Source: Anniella stebbinsi
Taxonomy: Eukaryota; Chordata; Lepidosauria; Squamata; Anniellidae
Direction of reading: 5' to 3'
DNA length: 64,000 nucleotides
Assembly (NCBI GenBank): GCA_029215795.1
Contig: JARDYH010000001.1
Span: 186,317,654 to 186,381,653 of the forward strand
Both the position numbers and the translations under genes were made by a program. The notes beneath the pieces were generated by a model, which saw nothing but the letters and a program-made list of their open reading frames with translations, was not told where the DNA came from and searched no databases. Of this stretch, positions 38,001 through 49,961 are shown in pieces; the first letter of the stretch is position 1; each line of letters starts with the position of its first letter.

Positions 38001-40805
38001 CAGAAGGATCCTGCACATCATTACATTAGCTCATGTTAATAGATGTTGCAGATAAGAACTAATTTTTAATGTGACCACCATATCTTCAAAATATTCTTAC
38101 ATGTAGAAGTCAATATCCAAAGACACATGATCCTCTCTTTCATCTGTACCGGTGTAGGCATCCTGCAACATTGCTATGTATGTGACGTGTCTGATTTCCT
38201 AATCCTTTGACATAAGGGACACTCCCTTACTAACTACCCCAATCATAGATTGAATGTACACTAACCTCTGCTCCATTAGGTCCCTCATCTCCTCTGTACC
38301 CTTTTGGTCCAGCTGGCCCAGCTTCACCCTTGAAGAATGAAATGGTTGTTTAGTGGGTTTATCCTTCTAAATAGATGATCAGTAACCAACTAGTTTTGCA
38401 GAGAGCAAAGGCCTGAAACACCAACTTCACAAAATCATCTTCTGGTGATGCTCATTGACATAGACACCATTGCTTTTAGGGAAGCCAGCAAATGAGCCTA
38501 TGATGATGATTCCCATTGTAGATTTCCAAAGATCAGCAATTTAATAGCTGCCACAAATCTAGGGCTTTGCTTTGCTTTACTAGCAAGGGAAAGGGAAGAA
38601 GGGGACGCAAAGCATGTGGCCCTGAGGCACGCAGGGGCTTGCAGTTCGGGTTTACTAGCAAGCACTTCATCAGCTGCTATGCAGGTAGTAGAAATGGCTT
38701 CCATGCTAGACGGAAATTGAAAGGAGATCTTCAGGATTAGCATGACTAATTCTTTGATTGGATATGAGAATTTCACCATGATGAGCAATTCCCACACTTG
38801 TGAAATTTAATCAAACATCAAAATTTTAATTTCTTTACAAGCTCTATTTTGCTGCTGTGAGAAGGACATGCAATCCATCCCTATATAATGTGAGCATCTT
38901 TTGTCCATGTGCCGAATTAAATAATAAAAATGGATTATTTTATCATTAGTAAGTCTTCATATACTGGCTGCCCAAATTGGACAGTTCCACCACATGCATC
39001 ACGAAGCCCCCTTCTGGCCACAACCCTTCCAACATAGGCCATCTCTAGAGATAAAGGCCTGGGTCAGGTGATGATCTAAAGTTCAGATCCCAAACAATGA
39101 GCTTCTCCATCTGGTCTATCACCTCTTCTTTTGGGCCTGTACTTGTAAAAGCCATCATCATTGTGCTGGGTTCCCTGGGTGGAGGGAAGGGCTAAGCTGC
39201 CCCCCAACAATGGCTCCCCTGCAACCATGAGGCTTTTGAAAAGACTCCACTGGTGCCAACGGGAGCTTTTTAAAAACCTCTGTGCTGCATGAGGCGGTGC
39301 AGGATGAAGTAGAGGAGGTGGTTGGGGGAGGGAGACAGAGAGAGAAGGAGCACAGAGAATGGGATGGATGGAGATTGTGGATAGACGTGCCTGTATGAGA
39401 AGAGGGATGTGTAAGAGAAGGACAAGGTGAGGGAGTTCCAGACTTGTGCATTTTTGGCAGCTAAGCCACCTGCCACTGCCATGCGGCCTGTGGAAGGTTT
39501 CCCATTAGCAACCCTTGGACTGCAAAGCTTCCTCACTTCTGGTTTAGATGGTCACAAATGAGTTGTGCTGAAGCTCAGGCTCATGAGCTGCCCTCACCCC
39601 TCTTTCGCATGTGATAAGAGCTTTACAGTTTTTTTTTCAAGTGTGTAATGCATTTCTCCCCCCACCCCCAATCCTGTTCAACCCTCCATGTTTTGAGTCT
39701 TCCTCTTCACCAGATATTAACTGTGGTGTATCAAGGCCCAGATCTGCCATAACCTCCGTGCCCCATGCTCAGGGGGAGGTGGTAACTACTCTTCCCTTAT
39801 GCTTGATCATTAACTGAAAGGCAAAGTCCCAGCAGTATGCAATGACAGTTTCCTGCATTTTCTCTGTAAAAGGTTTATGTTGCTTCCATCTCTACAGAAT
39901 TTCTCGAGATAAGTTCTGGAATACCTGAACTTTGGCATCCCTATAGCCGAGGTCATGGATATTTCTAAGCATTTGAAAGACTTTTTCTTTTAGTCAGTAT
40001 TTTTTGAATCTGATGATGATGTCTCCTGGCTGACTGCCCTCTTGAGGCCATCGGCCCTAGTGATCTATAAGTTCTTTCATTATCATCAGTGTTTATACTC
40101 GGATGTGCATTTAAGCTTGCAAGCCACTGAACTATTTTTCTCCCCTCTTCAGTTTCCGGCATCCCACATATGCAAATGTTGTAACGAGAACTTCGATACT
40201 CCTGGTCTTCCAAGTGCAGTTGCAGTTCTCAAGTCCATGTACTAAAGCTTTTGTAGTTGCGGTTCATGTCTCAGATCCAGGTCCATGGCAGTGCTTGCTG
40301 TTTCAGAGACTCCTGGAATTTTAGCTGATGCCACATTTAGCTTCATTTCAAACAGAGGTAGAGCCATTGTCAGAGTTGCTGACCAGTTGGCTACCCAATC
40401 TTTCCGAAGTTGTTGGCTGAGTAAAGTGATGTCAGTTGCATATGCATTTGCCAGGGTACTTGTCAGCTTTATGCCTTTTGTTGAGACTCCTTTCAACTTC
40501 TGTCAATATTTTATTCATAAAATGATTAAGTGCGCCACTGGAAATCCTGCCCCCTTTAAGCCTGATGGGATTTCACAGTGTTCCTATACTGATAAGCAGT
40601 GGTGGACTACAGCAGACTCTCTCCACACACACACACACACACACACACCGATTCCGGAACCGTTCATATTTCTTCATGCACATTAAATGAATAGAAATAA
40701 ATAGAAGAAATAGATTTTTTTTCAGGTTCTGCGTTTTGTGCAGATGGGATTGTGGTTTTCCCTCCATTGTTTTTGGGGTGTTTCAATTTGCACAAATATG
40801 ATTGT

Positions 40806-40842
<37 letters not shown>

Positions 40843-43800
40843 GTCTTTTTTCAAAAGGGGTCCTATTTTTTCATATATTGTTTTTTTTTTGTAAGTCTGC
40901 CTATCTGCTATATGTTCCTATTGTAAGAATCCTTGTCAGTTTCATCCTCTCCTCTACTGCTTTGCCATGACATTTGTGTATTTCTAGTGATCCCACTCAC
41001 TGCTCTGGAGCCCATGCTACAGGAGAAGGCCTTTTGAGAGTGGGTGAACTTATAGAATCATAGAACCATAGAATAATAGAATTGGAAGGGGCCTATAAGG
41101 CCATTGAGTCCAATCCCCTGCTCAATGCAAGAATCCATTTTAAAGCATAGTTGACAGATGGCTGTCCAGCTGCCTCTTGAATGCCTCTGGTGTGTAATGC
41201 CTCCCTAGGTAATGGGTTCCATTGTCATGGTGCTCTAACGCTCAGGAAGTTTTTTCTGATGTCCAGCCGGAATCTGGCTTCCTGTAACTTGAGCCCATTA
41301 TTCCGTATCCTGCACTCTGGGTTGACGTGAAACAGCCTTCCTTTAAACAAAAAGATGTTTGCTTGCCAGGCAAGGCCCAAAGTGCAGGATGAAATTGACA
41401 AATTCTTCGACATGTAAAGAATATGGCTAAAGGATATAGTGTGTGGAGAAGATGAAACTGACAAGGATTTTTACAATGGGAATACAGAACAGATAAACAG
41501 ACTTGCAAAAGGCCACCCATAATTTTTTTTAAAAAAAGTTACAACCCCATTTGTGCAAGTTTGAAAACCTGCAAAACGACAACAGCCCCCCCATCTCATT
41601 TGTGCAAACAAAAAGATGCAAAAAACAACAACAAAGAACCACAATCCCATCTGCACAAATTGCCTGAGCCAACAACCCAAAATTCATTTGGGTCAACACC
41701 AGTGGGGGAAACAGAAAGAAATCTGTCAGTGCCAAACTGATAAAATCCATTGAGATTTCACCCTCAAAACGGAATTCTCATACACTCCTACTTGTAATCT
41801 GAACACGTGTTGAACCATTCTCAAGATGAGCACATGGATAATTAATATGAGGTATCTGGAAAATGTCACTTTCTGGCTCGTGTAAAGCAGTCCCAATTGA
41901 GATGTGTCATAGAATGGGGGTGAAAAAGCATAGATCGAATTTAAAACAGTTTGACAATCTGGATTATAACTCTGAAGTAGCCATACTTCATATTGATTAA
42001 ATCTAACTCTATTATTAAAAACTGCATTACTTGCCATGCCTAGAAGAAATAATCATGCCATTTCCAGCTTTCTCTTCGAGACAGAGCAGAGGTCATCTGT
42101 AGACTAGCCCAGAATAGGGGAGAGGAGACTATAAACTGTAGCCATTGCAGACCTCACTGGGTGCCTGGCCTGGTGTTCTATTCCTTCCCTTGCATTAGTT
42201 CACATTCTCCCTCTGCCCACAGAAGAAAAATGGGATGCAGAAGAGGTTGACAGTGTCTTACTGAATCTCCAGGTGGTCCAAAAGGTCCTTCTCGGCCTTG
42301 GTCCCCTTGTGGCCCTGGATCACCCTAAAAACAAGGGGGGGGGAAGAGCAAAATCAGCTTGGATGTACGTTGTAGAACAGAACAAGTAAGGGAGCAGGGA
42401 AGGAAGTGTTACAATTTCAGGAATGAATAATATGCCTTCTATATATCTAACGGCACTGGACTTTCCCTGTAATCAACAGGAATAATAATGTTACATAAAG
42501 CAGGCGCTCTCTAGAGCTTGGATGAGTTTGCAACGTAGGAAATAGTAGCTTAGAAAGAAAGGACATTTATTTTGCTCACATCCTGCTCAGGGACTTGATT
42601 TATACATGAATATATTGACCCATCCTAGAGAACTATTTCCAAATGGCCCGAGGCCTAGACACGGTTACTGAGAAGTACGTTCAACTGGTTCAAATGTGAC
42701 TATGGACCAAAACAGATATGAGAGCAGCCATGGGTAAGGCCATGTAAGTATCCCACAGGCACTCTGTAATGTATAAATGAACTTTCATACCCCATAAACT
42801 GACCCATTTATATGAAGAGTTAGCACACTGGCAATTGGTGGCCAGGGCAGGTGTGTGCGAAGTCTACATACAAAAGGGTCAATGTGTGGAAAGTGTTTAT
42901 ATGTGAAAGGGAACACATGGAGCATGCAGGGGTGCTTTACCCATGGCCACTTGATGTGCTTTGCTCCTTTACTGAGTTGTGTAAAGTTTGCTGTAGCAGC
43001 AGCAGCAGCAGCAGCAGCTACTACCCTTCTCATAACCATGCCAAAGTTATATTCTTGTTGTCACAAAGAGCTTGTAGTTTGAACAATTCCTGTTTTGCCT
43101 CAAACTTTCTCTTGTGTAGCAATTTCTTTCTGCAGACCACGGAAGTGTTGTTGTTCCAGGCCCTGTGGGACTGTGAGACAATCCAGTGTTATCCTTTGCC
43201 CCCATGGCGGTGCATCTAGCATAGTGACGTACCTGGGAATGCACGGACAACAGGCATTTCTATACAGCTCCCTGTCGGTGTTGCTTTGTATTACTTGACA
43301 TATTTTGAGATCCAATGGAAACAGAATGGGGGTTTGGATAAACCCACAGCTGCGAGCGCACTATTGGAGAGAATAGGCAGCAGTACTGCTTGCTAACCCA
43401 GTTTCCAAGAGGGAGGCAGCCCTCTGAAATATGACAAAGGAGGTCAGGGTCAGACTCCTCCAAGTGCCTTCGGGGGACAGTATTTTCTTCATCGAAGAAA
43501 GTTATATCACTTAGTGAAATACTCCCTTCTTTGCAGCAGTTACCCCTGGCCCACAGGCCTAGTCCGGCCTGCAGAGGTTCCCCACCCAATCCACAGCTCT
43601 CTCTGGCTCCTTCTCTTAGCCTTGGAGACATAACAGTGGGGATTCCAGCATTCCCTTTTGCATGTCCCAATTGGGAGGGTGAGTGGCACACTGTGCTTTG
43701 CCTGCCCTGTATCCTCCCCAATGGGGGAAGGAGAGGGACAGCCAAAGTTGCCCTGACTGAGCCTCAGTTGGGGTTGCTTTGCTACATAGGGGCTTTCCCT

Positions 43801-45727
43801 GAGCAGCAAAACTGGGACCAGATGGGCCACAACTTTGGGAGAAGCCCAGATGCTTTCAGTCATGTATGTACAACAACATTACTATAAGCTCAACATCTAA
43901 AGTCCTCCTCTGAGGGAAGCTCGGAGGATGGCAACAAGGGAGAGGGCCTTGTTGGGGAGATCATTCCCCCAACTATGGAATGATCTCCCCAATGAGGCTC
44001 GCCTGGCACCAACATTATTAGCTTTTCGGCACCAGGTCAAGACTTTTCTCTTCTCCCAGGCACTTAGTAGCATATGTTGAGTTTTTTAACTGACCCCTGG
44101 ATAGTTGATATGTAGTTTGTTTTCATGTGTTTTATGGTTCAAAATTTTGTATATTGGTTTTAAATGTTCATTTTTTAAAATCTTTGTAAACCGCCCAGAG
44201 AGCTTCAGCTATGAGGCGGTATATAAATGTAATAAATAATAATAAGAAAAATAATGAATGTGACTCAATGCCCACATTCATTCATAGGAAACTGAAACAG
44301 CACAATAAGCATTTAATGAGATTGCAAATCTACTTGGCTTCTAGGCTGCCAGTCTAGAACTCAATATTCAACATATGCAAGAACTCATAGTGGTTGGGTT
44401 AAACACAGAACATTTTAATGTTACAGCTCAGGAATGCTTGAGAAAACCTGACAACTAGAAATGAACATCTTCTTTTCAAAGCTAAACATTTTATGTGGAA
44501 TTAGAGTAGCAAGGCTAAGGAGGCCCCCTGCAAGTCTTGTGAAAGGCTAAGCAAGGCTTAGCAAGGCTAAGAGTACCCCTGCAAGTCTTGTGAAAGGCTA
44601 AGCAAGGCTTAGCAAGGCTAAGGAGGCATCCTGCAAGTCTTGTGAAAGAGGATGAAATATATTCTGAAGAATAACACTTGTGTAAGTGCCATGAAACTTG
44701 GAAAACTACCCTCTTTCCTTTCTTTTAAATAAATGTTAATTTAAAAAGGTCAATTCTGGCATTAGTTTCATAGCACATCTGTCCACATCTGGTCCTCAAA
44801 GTACAGTTGCATTGCTGCTTGTGAAAACATGAGATATAAACAGGAAACTCAAATTTAGATGAAAAACTTTCCTTCCAATGTACCAACTCAATACAGCTGC
44901 AGATTTATGGCTTTCTATGCTCGTTTTGAGTTCCAGTCCCACGATAACAGCAAAGAGCAAAAACTGTTTGCAGTCAGGGCAGGAAGTTAGTTCATGTCAG
45001 ACAATCCACTTAGCTAGAATCTGAACTCTGACAGAGAGTAACACATGGCAACATATTTCAAAGAAGTCAGCGTGTGTAATATGTTCTAGTGCAACACAAA
45101 CTCTCACAGCACAATCCTAACAGAAGAGTTGAACTTTTAAGGCTGTCAACTTAAACACACTTACCTGGGAATAAGCACCATTGAACTCAATGGAGGAGAC
45201 ATGTATAGGATGTGGCCTTCCAGATGTTGTTGGACTTCAACTCCCATCAGCCCCAACCAATATGGCCAATGGTCAAGGATGATTGGAGCTTTAGTCCAAT
45301 AACATTTCCCCACATCTACTGTTGAAAACATGCAGAATAGCCAACCTTAAAGAGGCCTAAGAAGGGAAAGAAGGCCAACCAACCACAGTTTAAGGATACA
45401 TGGGCAACCTCCCCTATTTCAGAGACCCCAGGATGCTAAAGCCAACCTGTACCTACTCTGCTTCCACATAAAATTCTAGTCACCAGGTTTTCTTTCTCAA
45501 GCTTTGTCCTGAGGCTGGAATGTCGTGTTCTGTTGTCGGTCTTTACCACTTTTTGCATCAGAGACTCTCACTGGTTTCTGATTTAGCTTCAAAGGTGGTG
45601 GTGGTGGTGGTGGTACCTTCAAGTGAATCCACTGGGCACTTTAAAAGACATTCAGTACAGGAAGAAGTACTTGTGGTTTTGATTGCACACTGAATGCTAG
45701 CAAAGTCCTTTCTGTATGACAGCCAGT

Positions 45728-45765
<38 letters not shown>

Positions 45766-48700
45766 TTCTCTCCCTGGTCCTGCATTCCCTTCAGCTAGTC
45801 CCACTTCTCTTAATGACACTGGGTGATCATAGTGGGATTTGTTACTCTCGCAAGTGAGTTATCTGCATACCCATGGTATTACGAGAGCCCACTGTGACAT
45901 CAGATGTCCCGATGCAGACCTGAAATGTTACAGAAGCTCTGATGTCTCAGAGGGCCTTGTAAGACAGTGGATTTTAAAAAAAATTCTGAATTCTGTGGAT
46001 CATCATCAACTTTGCGCTCAGTGAAGCGGTACCATTACAATTATTTACAGCTACACAACAGACTTTCAAAAGACACCATACAGATTAGCTGAGTAGTTTC
46101 ACTGGAAGAGAAAAGGACAACACTTGCTGCTTATAAGGTTAGGATACATGGCATCTATCTTCTGGATAGGGATGCCTGATAAATTTGATTTTTGTAACTG
46201 CTAATACAAGCTGACCAAATCCACACCTCCCAGAGGTATTAATTATCATTCAATTTTTGCACTTTGCTGAATGATGCAGTTCTTGGCTCAAACAATATAC
46301 CAAAGTTTGCTTGAAAATGCTTATTTTAGGATACAAACATTTATAAATATATATATTTAAATACATTTTTTTCTGCAGATTTTTTTTAAAAAATACCTGA
46401 AGATTATTTCGGAAACAAACTGATCCGTGCATGCCTACTTTGGGGAGGTATTGGACAGGTGAATGTGAGGGAATCTGCGACTGCAATTCACCATGTTTAC
46501 TGCAGTTTTTTATTCAGTAGAACGAACTTTTCTCAGTGGCATGAGAACATTTTTTTTTCATCCTTCCTGGCGTAAGACGTGGCACAGCCCATGTTGGTTT
46601 TGGACAGATGAGCTATACTAGCTGCTCAGTTCTACTCATGTGTCTGTTGGATGATTCAGCTTGGGGCAGACATATTTTTTCCTAGTCACTCCCAGCTCAT
46701 ATGGAGGAATTCAACCCTCTTCATTAAAAGAGACATCCTCCCCTCTCCTGTACAACTACACTATTATTGATTGGCTTAGCACTAACATACGAATGCAATC
46801 CAGAAACTCCCCAGTCAGTCACCCAGATCCTCCAGGCCAACACAGCTACAAGAAATTCGGTACAAAAACAGGTAACAATTGTAACAGGCTTTTCTTTTAG
46901 ATGTTTGGACACATCAGAGACATTTTGTAGCCTTAAACACTATCCTTTTCTCCAAAAGTACACCAGATCTTATGCAAAAATACAAACAACAGCAACAAGA
47001 GAATCTAATGCACATGGACAGGATGGAAATACTTGGGCAGGATCTACACTACTGCTTTATAACGGTTTATAACGGTATTGACAACTGTTGGGGCCCAGGA
47101 CACAGAGCTCCATATACAGTTTTCAAACCGCTTTCAAAGTGTGATATCCTGCTTGGTGGAGATCTGGCCTTAGTTTGGCAGCAATACATCTGAACAAGTT
47201 TGTAGTTGAACAAGCTTAACATGAGTCAGCAATGTGAGGAAGCTGCAAAAAAGACTAATGCAATGTTAGGCTGGATTAACAGAACTGTGATTTTCAAGCA
47301 TCAAAAAGAAATATTCCACTTTATTCCACACTAGTCAGGTCTCATCTGGAGCATTGTATCCAGTTCCATGTGCCATAAATTAAAGAAGTATGTAGACAAA
47401 TTGGAATGGGTTCAGGGCAAAAATATGCCCTGCAGTATGGGAAATAAATCCTATGAGGAAAGGTTGAAGGAACTGGGTATGTTAGCCTGGAGAAGAAAAG
47501 ACAGAAGTCACCTAGAAGAGGGTAAACAGTGGGCTTGTTCTCTGCAGCCCCAGAAATCAGGACTAGATCAAATGGGCTTAAGTTAGAGGAGAGGAGATTT
47601 TAGCTGAACATTAAGAGAAATTACTTGACAGTAGAATGGTCTGCTAAGGAAACCGTTTTTTCTCGAGGGTGATGGTCTCTCTCTCCGCAGTTCTTCAAGC
47701 AGGTGCTCTAGCTCTGGATTTCATGCACTGAGCTGGAAGGGGATTGAATTAGAGGGCCTAAGGCCCCCCTTCCAACTCTATGATTCTATGAAAGGTAGAA
47801 CAGATCTCTCTTACTGCTCTATTGTAAACACAGCACATTTATATTGTGCTTTCAGAGTGTTCAAAAACTTTCACATAGTTCATTTTATAGAGGGGTAGTC
47901 TTCTTATCTGGTGTGGCACCTTGAAGACTAAAAGATTATTGTAGCATAAACGCTTGTTTAATAACAATGTCCGGATCTACACCAAGTGGGATACAACACT
48001 TTGAAAGCAGTTTGAAAACCGTATATGGAGTGTGTTCTGGGCCCCAACAGTTGTCAGTAATGTTATAAACCATGATAAATCAGTAGTGTAGATCCTGCCA
48101 AAGACGTTTTGTTGCTAAAGAACATCTTAGTCAATAGTCAGTTAACAGTAATCTTTAGCTATAAAGTTAGGTTAGCACGGGTATCTTCATGAGGCATTGA
48201 AAGTGGAAGGCAGGGCCTTCCTAAGACCAATGTGTAAGCTATGATTGTTGGATCTGAACCAGGGGTTTCCTGGCTAACCCTAACTCTTTACACTACAGCT
48301 GCTTTCCACATGATTTTATGGTGAGAAGCAGCATCTTCAAGCTGGTGCCAGGCCATGTGAGGTGGTCTTGCGCTGGCACTGGAAACTAGATCAACCACAG
48401 CCATTTGCTCTAATGCAATCCACAGTCCTGGAAAGAGTGGAGGGACAGAGATGGGACAGCACGGGAGACTGCACATTACAAATTGTCCTTTCGGGGCTAC
48501 TGGAACTGAGGTGGTTTGTGATTGCCTTGGGGTGTAAGGCAGGAACAGGGCAAGGTAATGTGACCTGCTATGGATAAAAGCCCAGAACAGAACTTTGAAT
48601 GACTCTGTTCAAGGGTAAAAACTGCCTCAGCTAGCCAGGAGATAGAGAACTGTCAGGGCACTCACCCCATGTTCACTGAATGCTGCTTGGCTAGCCCTGT

Positions 48701-49917
48701 TCTGGGAGCCAGCTTGGCTGAGGGCTCGGTGAGGTGTGCTTTCCAGGGTCTCTATGAAGTGCGCAATTCCCCTAGCATGGCCGGGGGAATTGCACACTTT
48801 CCAGAGTCCCTTGAAAGAGTGCTTTGCCTCCCTCCCCCAAGGTGCCAATCGTGGCCTTAAAGACCCTCTTAATGCAAGAGTTTAAGAGGGCCTTTAAGGC
48901 CACGATCTGCATAGGGGGAGGGATGTGATTTCCCCAGCCTCGATGGGGCCCTTAAAGGCCCTGTTAATAGACCCTTTAAGGCTCCCATCGGCACAAGGGG
49001 GAGGGGAGGAGAGAGAGGGGAGGAAGAAAATACATAATTTCCCCAGCTTTGGGAAAATGTCATATTTCCCTCCGCTGTGTTAATGGCGGCTGCCATTAAT
49101 GCAGTGGGACAGATGGACAAAGGGCGCCCCCTTTTTCCTTTGCAAAAATCTGATGAGCATGTCTGCCTGGGCCCATGAGGGGCCAGATGGATTTTTGCCC
49201 CATCCCTACAGCTAGCATATGGATCAGGACACTTGAGGAATTTGGTTGGTCTGACTTCCAAAGCAAACTCACCTAATCTGCACCGCCTAGATAAATACAG
49301 GGTCCCATTCAGAATCTGCATACCAACCCAATTCAGTGAGGTGGTCTGAGGGCTACATTTTAAACTTGTTTATTTCTTTGCCTTTGGCCCCCTCTAGAAG
49401 AGGTCGGTTTTACGCCTGATTCTCTGAATATGCGCTTTAGCTTACGGTCGAATTTACACCTAATACCTATATATGAGAGGCGTTGAGGCGAATTACGGGA
49501 TCCATACAATGCGCTTTAAAGTTATTTACATGTGTTTAATCGCATTATCAATTGTATATGTCAATGCTTGAACGGGGAACCAAAGAAGTAAATTAAAAGT
49601 CACTATTCAATGCGAAATCGAAAATGCACATTTACGAGGATAAAAATCGTCTGCATGCCTAATTTAAGCCTCGTTCGTAAAGAGGTAAAATCGGTAATGC
49701 GCCTTAAAGGAGCCGTAAATCGATCGTCTAGAGGAATCCTTTGTAAGAACAGGATCCATGGAAGCAGATATAGTTCCCCATCCCACCCCCACCCCCACTG
49801 AATGTCCCTTGGAGCAATGACGCACCATCATGCTCCAGGGGGCTTTTGCAGCCCCATTTTCAATGCACATGGCCGGAGCCGTGCTTCATAACTGCTCCAT
49901 GTGGCTATTATTATTAT

Positions 49918-49961
<44 letters not shown>

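Noticed and set aside
42851..43887. Overlapping open frames on both strands
   Set aside because: No similarity, no splice context and no codon pattern; they look like chance frames in GC-richer intron.
44507..44648. Repeats considered as a CRISPR-like array
   Set aside because: Units are contiguous tandem copies without unique spacers, in a vertebrate intron.
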